A stretch of DNA of 64,000 nucleotides from Pseudocercospora fijiensis CIRAD86 (Eukaryota > Ascomycota > Dothideomycetes > Mycosphaerellales > Mycosphaerellaceae): NCBI RefSeq assembly GCF_000340215.1, contig NW_006921533.1, positions 7,685,798 through 7,749,797 on the forward strand. The letters run 5' to 3'. Positions 11,698-23,379 of the stretch are shown here, in pieces. The position numbers and the translations under genes are program-made. The notes below the pieces were generated by a model. It saw nothing but the letters and a program-made list of their open reading frames with translations, was not told the DNA's origin and did not search any database. Position 1 is the first letter of the stretch. Every line of letters starts with the position of its first letter.

Positions 11698-12589
11698 CTT
11701 GCTCGAAGGTGGGATTGCGGCTGTGGAGGTCGCTGCGGCTGTTGAGGGGTTGGTGGAGGACCTAGGTGTTTGTTGTATGGGGTCTGGCGGGATTAAAGTC
11801 AAGGCCGTGGCGACGACAGGCCGAAAGGGTCAATTTAGGATATCTTCAGGGATGATAGGAAATGTGCAGGTAGCTGATATGGTCGATAGGGGTTTGGGAT
11901 GGGAGATGGTGGTGTTGTAGATGAGATGAATCAATGGCACAAGATGGATGCCACGAGCTGCCAACGCCTCGCTGCGAACGCCTGGCAGCAGCAAGAGCAA
12001 CGAGAAGTACACAATCGCGATAAGAGCCATGGACGAGGTGGAAGGTTCCATGGAATATACGTCAACAGAGACTACGTACCGTTGAAGGAAACGCCTTCCT
12101 TCGCTGGTAGCTCTGTCTTGGTTAGCAGAAAGAGGAGTTCGGTCAATGCGTGACGCACAACACCGGCGTCGATCTTAAACAGCGCAGCGGCAACGCTATC
12201 GTGGCCAGAAGACAACGTTCGAGGCAAAAAGATGGAGGCCTTGGTGCGCTCTTTTTTGCGCATTGCGCATCGGCCAAGCTCGAATAACAGCATTCGCCAT
12301 GGCCGCCGAGCGCCATGATGACAGAAGGGCGTGGGCGTGGTAGGTGGAGGAGGTGTGGAGATGTGGAGATGGCTGTACAGTACGATGGGAGGAAGACGGG
12401 GCAGGAGAGAGGAGTAAATCAAGTGGTATGCTCAAGACAGGCGGCATATCGGTGCGAGTGATGAGCTCTACCACGCGTGGTTGTTTTGCGTGAAGTTGCT
12501 GCTCAACCAGGTTCCTCCCAGCTGGAAATGTCATCAGACCGTCTTGCGGCCTCTGCAGTGATCCTGGCAGGCTGACAGAAATATTCTAT
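11698..12589. other. intergenic upstream of the aquaporin
   Basis: Normal-composition DNA with short frames on both strands. None has recognisable domains. It probably holds the aquaporin promoter and ends where the RIP block begins. Confidence 0.45.
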
Positions 12590-15320
12590 TATGCTATGCA
12601 ATAAGTCGCGCTATGCTGTCGGAGGGATGGAAATTAGCGCGTATTAGTGTCTTTACCGAGTATCCACCGCACTATACAAATTAGGTATAGAATGCGATCC
12701 GGTACGAAAGCCTTTCTTACTTCTATCTATTTACGACCTCTTAGTAAGCCTCAAGGTTAAGAGCTAGGCATTTTAGCACTCTCTCGTCTATTCTATTGCT
12801 ACGCTAGTATACTAAGAGCCTCGAAGCGACTATATAAGCTTACTAAGAAGAAGAAGAAAGCCCTCGAAGCCGCCGCTACTAAGAAACAACGACGTAAAAA
12901 GCTACTACTATTAAGTAATAGTCCGGAAGAGCTAAATACTAACGACGAGTTGCTAGATTTAACGACTTCTTAGCGCTAAGACTCTATAGAAGTAGATATC
13001 GATAAAGACTACGGCTTAGAAGAAAATAAAGACGACGAGAACGAGCGAGAGGTATTCGAATATACTATATAGTAGAACCTATATATAGACAAGCAGAAGG
13101 AAGCCTTGCTAAGTAAGTACTATCCGAGTAAGCTAAGCTACGAGTCGCCTTGTAAGGCCGTAGACTACTAGTTTAACGACTAGCGTAATAAGGCTAATAA
13201 CCGACTTATATTTAGTCTTAAGAGCGCTACTATTATAGCCTCTACGGACAAGGTAAAGGCTAAACACTTCTACCGTAGCTCTAGTATAACAGACCTTAAT
13301 TTTAAGCGCGTATATACTATACTAGCTATCTAGAATAGTTAAGGCAAGAAGGGCCTACGACTTAAGTTCAAACTCGCTATTATAGCTAAGCTAACCGCTA
13401 TTGCTAAAAAGCTTATAACTTAACAACTACGGCGGACTTAACAGGCTTCTTAGAGGCTACGGAATATAGCGACTTAGCAACAGTTAGCTGCCCTACTAGC
13501 TAAAGGGCGCTCGGAAGATAATAAAGCGACTCCTAACGATAATAATAGCGACCTAACTAGCTCTCTAACGGACCTACGATACGCCCTTACTTAGCGCTAG
13601 CCCTACAAGAATAGATACTATCTAAATAAGGGTAGATTATGCTAGTTTAGTAGTCCGGACAGGGCAGAAGACTACTATAAGATCTATCCGGAAATAGCCG
13701 CTAGATAGGTTAAAGGGACTCAAGAGGCTAATCCGGCTAGAAGGCTAATAATCGACGACCCTAGAGCGGTACTAGTATTAAAGATATAGAAGCAACGAGA
13801 CAAGCAGTTGTCTAATCTATTTAGACAGCAAGGTAGTAGCAGTAGTAGTAGACGTACTACGACACTAATAACGCTAACTCTAGTAGTAATCTATAACTAT
13901 TATAGCTAGTCTAATAGTAGGGGTCGTAGAGGCGCTATTTCTAGTCTACCGGCTTCTAGTCTACTAGTTAGACTGCAATCAAGTCTAGTTAGCGGCTTAA
14001 TCGCTTCCTATTAATCTTATACCGCCGATATAGAATTAATAGGCTTCTTTAGCTAGTTGCGTAAAGAGTTGACTAGCAGCTAGAGTAAGCGACACGCCGA
14101 TATAGCTAATATTAAGCGTATCTACGAGGAAGGCGACTTCTTACTTAAACAGCTTAGAAGGGTTAAATTAAGCGATTAGGTCCGCTATAGACTTAAGGAA
14201 GGCTAATACGCTCGATTTATCGCCGTAGTAGGGCGATATATTAATAAGGAAGTCCGTAAGTAGCGACTTAGTCGTATTAATAAGTCGGACGATAGCCTAT
14301 TCGTTAGTTAGCTATAGAAGCGCTGTTTTAGTATAGAAGCGAGCTAGAAGCGAGGATTTCCGGGTATAGGTCGGCGGCTTAATAGCTAATATTTAGTTTA
14401 ACTAATATCGCTTCTTATTCTACTAATACTACGTATTTCTATATAGTATAAATTAGAGAAGTATTAGATAGATACAGTCTCGGCTCTCTATACTTATAGC
14501 AATAAAAAACAATACGTTATAGTATTACGCTAGTACCTAGTTAGAGTAGTTAAAATTAGCTTCTTAAGCGTAGACCCGCTAAGCTTAACCGCCGAGTAAA
14601 GCCGAGTAGAAGCCGAAATTTCGGTAGTCTCGGCGTAGAGAAAGCGGTAGAAGGTCGCAAATTCCCTAATATATTACTAATACTGTATCTTTACTATATC
14701 TGTATATTTTTTGAAACAGACAACGGGAGGTTATTTAGTATAGCTAATAGTATTATTTCCTACCGAGGAGGGCATATAGACGTATTATTATAGTAGTGTA
14801 GTAATGCCCTATTAGTCGTTATAGATTCCGGCTTTCTAAGCGGGTTCTCTTCGGACCGCTACTCGATTGCGATACGAATAGCGACCTACTAGCGGCACTA
14901 GTTTAAATAATCTCGAGGTAATACTAGCAATAGAAACGGCTTAGAATCTACCGGATTCTAGGCTCTTTAATCGTAATAGCTATCGGTAGCGTATTAGAAG
15001 TATGTCGATTAGGTATCGCTATAGGTTTAACTAATTCTTTATAGGTTGCCGATAGTTAAGAAGAAGAGGACCTTATACGAGACGCTACTACTACATTACC
15101 GACTACTGTATTACCGTTAGCCATTAATTCAAGAGGCTCGTTACTACAGCTAATATTGCTAGATCTATAGTATATAGAAGCAATAACAAAAGAGCAAGCT
15201 GCTAATACTGCGCGTACTATTATAGACAAAACAAGGAAGGAGATAGACGAGTTAAGAAGCCGTATTACTAAGCTAGAGATAATAGTTAGTATAAGTAAGA
15301 CTATAAGGGAGTAACTATAA
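12590..15320 (+). pseudogene. RIP-degraded coding relic, zinc-knuckle-containing, class undetermined
   Basis: CA and TG are almost absent. Read on the plus strand, long pieces look coding but are cut by TAG/TAA stops. There is a lysine/arginine-rich stretch near 12850-12900 and an acidic stretch near 12960-13070. A Cys-rich piece near 13610-13700 (around RLCWF-SPDRAEDYYK) resembles a zinc knuckle. A coiled-coil-like end (AANTARTIIDKTRKEIDELRS) lies near 15190-15310. This could be a gag-like or other transposon protein. I cannot assign a class and saw no terminal repeats. Confidence 0.4.
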
Positions 15321-15324
15321 GGTC

Positions 15325-16430
15325 GATATTAGCGATAACCTACTCGCTAGAACTACGATCTTGCTATTGTTTGAGTATCTAGTTAGTTAATAGTATACCG
15401 TATAAATTTGCCGAAGTCTACGAAGCAATTAGCCTCGTTAATATGCTTCTTAACCTATGCCTTAAGTACGTTAAATAACAACTTAATAGGGTTGAAGTCT
15501 AGCGAATACGGAGGTAGATATCGAAGGTAGATACCTACCGCCGCTACGATATTCTTTATACGCTAAGTGCGGTAGATTAACGCGTTATCTATAATAATAA
15601 ATATACTAGGCTCTATTTAAGGTAGTACTATATACTATAACTATGCCTCGAAGATCTCCGCGGTAATAGAACCTTAGTAGATAATAGTGCTATTAAGATA
15701 ACTATTAACTAATATAGCTAGTAAGACACTCTATCGCTTTAACCTTACCGCCGACCCTTCTTTAAAGATAGGGCAGTTAACTAGACTATATCTATATTTC
15801 CGCTATCTAGTACGCTCGTTAGAGGCGCTCTTATCGATATATACTACCTTATACGCTAGTATAGCTATTTGCCTTATTTTAAAGTCGTCTCGAAGGTCCT
15901 AGTTCTATTCCGCCGCAAACTATATCGCTTTCTTCCTCGTCTAGCTACGCCTCTTTAGTACTCGTAATACCGTCGACTAGCTAATAATAACGTCGTATTT
16001 GTCGTATAAATACTATACTACCTCGTCTTAGTAGATATATAGTCGGTCGTTAAGGAATTCGAAGATACGCTATAGAAATAGGCAGATTAGTTAAACTGCG
16101 ACTATATACGCTAGGCGATATAATACTACCTATATCCTTAAAGATTAGTAATAGCGACTATAGACGACCTAACCTCGCAAGGTTTTTAATATAGAATATA
16201 CTAAATAGGCGATAATTATTATAGATCTTGTCGATACTGCGCCTAGCGACATTTAGTAGGTTAGAGATAGCGATATTAGACAACTCGCTCTCGTCGAATA
16301 GGCGTTTAATCTTATTAAGCTAATAGTCTAGTAACCGCGCTATTAATAACACCTTCGAGGGGTATATACTATAGAAATAGCGACGACGAGGTATAGTATC
16401 ATTTTAGAAGAGAAGTAGGAAACCGCTAAG
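15325..16430 (-). pseudogene. RIP-inactivated Tc1/mariner transposase (DDE_3 type)
   Basis: On the minus strand the conserved DDE_3 core is readable despite stops. IFIIIDNALIYRT (near 15570-15605) matches the second catalytic aspartate strand. YLRYLPPYSLDFNPIK (near 15485-15530) matches the YLPPYSPDFNPIE motif, with changes expected from RIP. Upstream pieces such as SVLLAILVNSYLNSTIIYQGSITAEIFEA fit the same domain. Several stop codons and the lost final catalytic acidic residue show it is dead. I could not find its terminal repeats or TA target site. Confidence 0.8.
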
Positions 16431-16802
16431 AAGCTAATTCTATACTAATTATAGTGTAGCTACACTATAGTAAATTCTATAGTCCTCCGAGCGTATAGCG
16501 CGATATATTGCATAGCGTAATAATGTAAAAGGCGGCGGCTTAAGTGCAATTACCGTACAATAATGCTTGCTATATCGCTACTAGACTAAGAATATTACCT
16601 GCAGTTAAGCCTTGCTAAGTACGTAACCCTTTCTAGAGTATAAGGGATTGTTTACTTCGCGCAGTCCGAGAAAGGAGAAAGCGAGGAGTAGGAGTAGTAG
16701 ACACTATTCTATACTATTAGAGTCGCCCCTTTAACGAATCTATATCCTTCCTCTCCGCCTTTCCGACTTCTTTATTCTAATTTGTTAGAGCGCAGCGCCG
16801 GT

Positions 16803-16832
16803 CTAACTACCGAAATCGCCGAGCTAACTACC
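16803..16832 (+). repeat. left terminal inverted repeat of the 6.2-kb element
   Basis: This 30-bp sequence reappears as the reverse complement of 22981-23010 with four transition differences. It contains two copies of the submotif ACTACCG. Confidence 0.7.
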
Positions 16833-19800
16833 GCGGTAGTTAGGAACTCTAAAATGATAGGGGGTTAGCCGAGGTTAAGCTAAAAGGTATAATATACTAA
16901 TATGCGGGGAAAGGTATACCTTTCCCTATTGCTTTCCTATACTATTTACTACGAATACAAACACGAACAAGAAAACTACGGAATAGCAAAGATATCAAAT
17001 ATTCTACCGACCTATACTAAGAACTAGATACTAACGCCGCTATCCTCGGTAAGCCTACCGCGGGAGAGGCCTATTCTATTGCAAATCGTATATTATTCTA
17101 ATACTATTCCGATCTCATTCCGATTAAATCCAATTTAGATACTAAAAGCAATTCAAGGTCGATCTTACCGAAGGGGATAGCCCCCCTACGACTGCTTAGC
17201 TCGGATTTAACGACGATAATGCCTACGAGAGGGACTACTAAGGGCTAGAATTTAAGGAGTACGACGAGGAGTACTATAAAAGCCGATTAGCGGTACTATA
17301 TATCGACGACGACGTTAAGGACGTTATAAGATATATAAGGGCATTCCTATTACAATATTAAAGGAATAAGAACTTATTTGTAATAGGATAGGATTGTTAT
17401 TACCTCGAACCGCGACGCTATTCGGGCTCGTTTTGTCGAATACGTAACCGCGATACCGCAATATCCGAAGACCTACGAAGATAGATACGCGTACGTAATC
17501 GACTACTCTGCGACTAGTACTAAGCCGGAGCTAAATATAAGTAGATTCTCAATCCGATATTATTCCGATCTTATCGCTTTAAGAAACGATTGAGAAACGA
17601 TTAGTAAAGATAGCTAAGAGAGAGGCAGATATAATATAGCATTCCCTTAGCAGGAACGAAGGGGGCTATTCTAATAATATCCAGTTGCTTAGGCAATATA
17701 CCGTATACTAAGACGTCGTACGACTGCTTAGGTATTAAGCAGTGCTAGTAGTTATACGAGAACCTAGCATCTATAGATTACTATAAGGTCCCGGAAGAAT
17801 AGTAGAAGACGAGAAAGAGATTGAATCTCGAAAGGTTTAACGAGGATAATCCTAATCTAGCGAGAAAGAACGCGTTAAGGTATATAATTCTAATGTTAAT
17901 AGTTTTATAGGCGAATAATAGCGATAGGCTCTACTAGTCGCTCCGAAAAGAGTTCGATAATAGGATATTCTATAAGGCCTTTAGGTACGACTCTTATAAG
18001 ATAAAGTTTGGATTCTTTAATCTACGTATAAGTAATAAATCCTATACTATTGTCAATCTAATGTTAAGCTAATAGCATTCTAATATAAATGGTTTCCTAT
18101 ACTAATACTAAACGAAACAGCTTAAAAGGATAACACTAGGCGAAGGATTTATCTACTATACGAACTACGACTCTTCTAGCCTAAATAAATACGATTATCG
18201 CTTCCGCGCGATTAAGCTAGCGGAGAATGTCGATTACAAATAGATATAGAGCCTAGTTACAGAGGTAAACAATCAGTCTAGGATTCTAATTACAAAGCGA
18301 TAGTATACGGAGATCGTATAAGGGACGAGCCTACGGAGGACATACCGTAAGTGCAAATAGATTCGGATTAGATTCCGAATGAATTGATATCGCAATTAGG
18401 TTACAATTACCTCCCCTCTAGACTAGGTTTCCTTAAGAAGATTAGTTGTCTAGTTAAAATAAGGAAGATCGTACCTATTAACTTTGCGGTATGTCCTTAC
18501 GTTATCTTCGTATCCTTTTATTAGCATTGTTATCTACCGCCGCCGCCTATACGACCGCTTCAATCCTATAAGGATGAAATCTTAAGACTTGTTACTTAAA
18601 CGCTATTAGCAACGATAATACTATGTATATTAAGCAAATAAGAATCGTATAGCAAACGGTTAAGAAACTAATTAGAACGGGATAAGCCGTCTTCCTTTAG
18701 ACGTTCGCCCTATAGCAGTACCTCTAAGATAAAGGGGTTTACGCCCTTAGCGAAATTTATCTTAGTCTAGAGAATACTAATAACATTAGACGGGAAATCC
18801 GACGACAAAAGCTTATTTATTACCTAGACAGAACGACGATAAATAGAGTCCAATTCAAGTATAATATTAAGCGGAAGAACCCCGAAACGGTAAGTAAGTC
18901 GATTCCTATTCGATTGTTATTCCGTTTATATCCGATTCACATTCGATTTACATTACTTTATTAAAGCAATCCGATTCTACTAACATTCGATTTAGCAATA
19001 TATTTAGGGTGTATAGTAGACAGAACAAGAGTATATAACTATTACATTCTTCGTAGAGTAGGCGTCGCTATTCCTTTCCTTCGATATCTTCGAGGTCGAT
19101 ATATCGTTCTAACGCATTAAGGAAAAGAATATAAACGAAGTAATTCTCGGACGATAGGATAAAGAGCGAACTATTCGTAAGTAATTCGCATTCCGATGCC
19201 ATTTCAATGTTATTCTATTCTAAATACATTCTTAGTCCTTGTCTTCGCCCGAGCCTACGTCCGTAGAGAATCCGAGTCTATATACTAGAACTTCTTTACG
19301 CGAGTCTTCGGAAGGATACGTAAGGTTACTAGAACGGCAGTAACCTTTTACTATATCTACGGTAAAGGAATTCGAGCGGTCGTAACCGACCTGAACTTGA
19401 AGTAGGCTAAAGGTATAAGAAAGTATTCTTATAGTAATAACATTACGATAACATTGCGATAATAAACGCTTCTCCTAGGCTTAGGACTTTATCTTTAAGA
19501 AATTGACTATTAAAACCGCGATTAGAGGGTGCAACTCGAATATATTATCCTCTATTGCGTAATCTATTAGCGGAGGAACATTAATAAGGCTATTTAGAAC
19601 GAGAGTCTATACGATCGATCGATCCTTTTCGCTCGGATAGATAGTATCCGTAGATTGAAATTAAAAGAGGCTTATATTAAGGAAGTTAAAGCTTTAGCAG
19701 GTAAGTGAGAAAGCTTTTAGATTAGAATCTAAAATAAATCCTATCGCTAGGTTATTTAAACGAGAAAGTGGTAAGGTAGGCTAGGTATAAGCTCTATCGC

Positions 19801-22800
19801 TGTATCCGCTATAGCCTAGTACCCGTCTTCTCAAATATTCCTAAGGCAACTTAGCGGACAATTAGATACTATACTAATACAATCGAGTTAGCCGGGAAAT
19901 AGGGGTACTATACTAGAAAGCATCGGGAAATTCTACCTACGATTAATGCGTATATTAAAGCTTTCTAAAAGGTTTCCGATTGGTTTAACAAAGTAATAAC
20001 ATTAAAATAGCGCTACTATCTTAGATCGAAAGACTCTAACATCTATAAAAAACATCGAGTCCTATAGCGTTCGTTTAATATAGCGGGCTTACTCCGTATA
20101 CTCGTTAGTAACGAAGAGTAAACACTAATATAGTATAAGTAATCGTTATTCGAATAGTATCGGAATAATATTAACTTCCCTATCTAGAGAACCGCCGTCG
20201 TAAACGGGATGCGATAGAAAAGAGAACAGAACGGGAATTTAATAAGGATACAATTGTCGCCGAAGAACCGAGTAGTACTTAGACACTAAAGCGGCGTCGT
20301 TCGGCGCTATCGTTACGAGCGAAGGAAAGTCTAGCCTTACGTAAAGCAACTAGTACGCCGACACTACCGAGTATACCGGCGACTAGCGACGATATACCGC
20401 CGATCGACGTAGAGCTTCTAGAACGGTAGAATAAGGCGAAACGAGAGATGCTAGATCTCCTTCGCGAGGAAATAGCATTAAAAGAATAGATAAGAGAGAA
20501 AGGTTTGTAATTAGTATATTAAAGGATTTAGATTAGTATAGGAAACGATTCAGACTATAATACAAAAATAATTATAACTACTAGTATTTACTTCTATAAG
20601 ATTCTTAACCCGCCTAGAACTCCCCCGCTATTCTATTCCTATCCTATTCTTATTCTATTCTTATACTATTCTCATTCTATTCTTATTCCTTCGTTACCGC
20701 TCTAAGAGCCCTTAAGCTATCGTCCGCGAGATCTTAGAACAATACTCGGTATTTATAGCTACGGAAGAGGTCTTAGGTCTATCCGTTTCGTAAACAGGTC
20801 GGATAGCGATCGTGCTATCCCTACTAACGTAGAAGACCGATAGCGCTCCCGAAATTGATCTAAATAGAATAAGAATAGACTTACAATCGTTTAAGATATA
20901 AATAAGAGTAGGCTTACCGCGTTTCCTCGCTTATATCTAGGCACTCGAATAGAACTATAAGAGAGAGGCTATAGATCGGGAAATCCCTATCGAGGATATA
21001 AGGGCTACTAAGCTAGTACTAGCTTAGGCGGAGGGGCTATCCGGACTAGTAGCGTAGGCGTAATAGGCGGATTAATCGAAGGCTCGGGCGTAGGCCTTTT
21101 CGGGGGCTAAGCCGGGGGGGGTTCGGTACTAGGCTCTCGCTTAATATTAGAATCCGAAACGGATGTTATTAGTTTCGGATTGTAAGAAGGCGCCGACGGG
21201 GCATTTACCGCATTCTATTTAGAAGCGGATACCGCGAGCTTCTCGAGGTCCCTAAGGGGGTTTTCTTCCTCTAGGTTATAAACCGAGCCCTCCGACTTAC
21301 CTGAAGAAATTACTATCGGCGCTAATTTATGCGATTTAGAAATACTAGAAATATTAGTAAGAGGTCGACGATAGATAGGATAAAACGAAGATTATTACTT
21401 ACCGCCGTCGCGACTCTTTAGTTTTATTCTTATCGTCCGGAGCAGTCCTATAAGTAAGGTTAATTTTTTTAAGGCGTATTTCTACCGTCGTAGGTTAAAT
21501 AGATTCGCATTCTAATTACAAACCTTTTTATCGGACTCGATTTCCGGACAGCGATAGGACTCTTAGGCCGTACCGCTATAGGACTTAGTCCTAACTATTC
21601 CGATTCCTCGTCGTCCTCGTTAGCGTCGCTATCGTTAGTACTTATCGACGGGGTTCTTTCTCGAGGTATCGGATTTTTCGAAGATGTAGCCGTTTTATCT
21701 CGATTAGACCTATAATTTATTAGTACTAAATTAAGTATAGAAACAGAGGCATTTAAAGACTTAGTATTATAACCCGTTGCTTTTACCGACCGAGATCCTT
21801 TAGCCTTACTACCCCTAAGAAAAGTTAGTAAAAAATCATTTAAATCTAAAATTATTAAGAAAGCCCGAGAACTATTATTAGATTCTTATTAGTTTGAGAA
21901 TGGTTTGACAGTACTTATTGCTTTCTTATTAGTATTAGAAGGGTATCTCCTAACCCTAACGCTACGCTAACTATACTAAAAAAACCCTACTTATAAGGTC
22001 TCTCTGCCCGAAATAATATCGTCGAGGTTAGCCGCGAACTTAGCCTTAGCCTTGCTCTTCTTAGACGAGCGTAAGCTACGTAGGGTAGCAGGCTTTTCTA
22101 AAACGAATAAGAAACTATTAGTACTTTTTCTCAAACTATTCTAAAACTAATAATATACCGATCCTATCTACCTTCTTTAAGGTAGTATTAGTAGCCTTCT
22201 TTAGCGTCTTCGGCTTTAGCGTACTTACCGCCTTCTTAGTTTCGTTAATATAGGCATTGTTAGTAGCGATAGCTACCTTACGATACTATTCTAAATAGAA
22301 TTAGCCTATATTCAAACGTTTCCGAAACCATTCCGATTAGTATTATATACTCTTAGCCTTTTTCTTTGCCTCCTATCTACCTTAACCTTTACTCTTCTCG
22401 AATATAAGACTATATCTACCTTTGTCGGTACTTATACGTATATAGGCGAGAAGGGCGGAGGAGTCTTAGAATAGCTTATACTAAAACTAATTAGATACTA
22501 TTACTAATACATTTAGATTAGAAAAAACTTACTAAATATATATTATTATCCTTACTAGCGGTAACGCGATAGATTACCTCGCCTAGCACTAGAATTTAGT
22601 CGTCGTCTAAGAAGGTGTCTTCGTTTACGACTAACTTAAATGCCTCGAAGCCCTAAAAGTAATTAGAAATAAATAGCAATAGAATAATAAAAGGACTTAC
22701 TAATAGTTTTATATTCTTACCCGCTACATCGATATATACGAGGTAGTCCTTATTATTAATAAGCTTCTAAGATAGGGCTATAGTAGAATCGAGTTTAAAT

Positions 22801-22980
22801 AGATTAGCGAATCGAGTTAGAATAGATTAAGATTGGATTCTAAATAGACTATTACTAATAGAAGCTACTATAGTAGAGGAAAGGAATAAGAGTTGCTTTC
22901 GGAAAGTCGAGCTTGTTTAAGCCGAGCGCGCGTACTAACCTGCGCACGGACTATTACGGCTTTCTCCGATTAGTTAATTC

Positions 22981-23010
22981 GGTAGTCAGCTCGGTGGTTT
23001 CGGTAGTCAG
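22981..23010 (-). repeat. right terminal inverted repeat of the 6.2-kb element
   Basis: Reverse complement of 16803-16832. This copy still holds TG where the left copy has TA, so it is less mutated and adjoins normal host sequence. Confidence 0.7.
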
Positions 23011-23292
23011 GATTTCTGTATCCCCTGATTTGTTGCTGCTCGCAGCTGCACAAGGAGGGCCGAGGCGTTCAAATTGCTGCTGCATCTGACAGGGAAAGCG
23101 TGTTCCGTCACCGTCACCCTGCATGTATGCTCCAAGCAGTCGGACTTGGCCCGCCCTGGAAGCATCTGTACACGCCACTCCCACCTCCGCCTCCACACTG
23201 CCATCAACACACTTTCCTACTACTGCATACGTCAAGACATTACATGCGAATGAGGGCGTGAACACCGCAGCGCCCCAGGTCGCGGCGAACAC

Positions 23293-23321
23293 TCTTCTTC
23301 TTCTTCTTCTTCTTCTTCTTC
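23293..23321 (+). repeat. CTT microsatellite in the RING-gene promoter
   Basis: About nine CTT units lie 60 bases upstream of the RING gene start codon. Pyrimidine-rich tracts are common just upstream of fungal transcription or translation starts, so it may be a core promoter element. Confidence 0.7.
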
Positions 23322-23379
23322 CGTCCAGCCGTCTCGCCAAGCAGAAGCGCACGCCATACCCTACTCGATCCTCGATACA

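Larger units (their letters stand above)
16803..23010 (+). mobile_element. 6.2-kb RIP-mutated DNA element with 30-bp terminal inverted repeats, family unassigned
   Basis: The ends at 16803-16832 and 22981-23010 are inverted copies of one 30-bp sequence (core ACTACCGAAA). They differ only by A/G or C/T, as RIP would produce. The interior reads as degenerate coding on the plus strand with several intron-like gaps (gtaagt...ttag), for example about 18891-19002 and 19170-19232. Coding-like pieces include YYIYGKGIRAVVTDLNLKQAKG (near 19360) and YTNTIELAGK (near 19880), which look transposase-like but which I cannot place in a named superfamily. A coiled-coil-like piece lies near 20420-20490. No target duplication is obvious. 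The right end touches host DNA 370 bases upstream of the RING gene. Confidence 0.55.

Noticed and set aside
13000..22900. A Starship-type element (DUF3435 captain) in the large RIP block
   Set aside because: I looked for tyrosine-recombinase patterns and cargo genes and found none. The block is explained better by smaller transposons.
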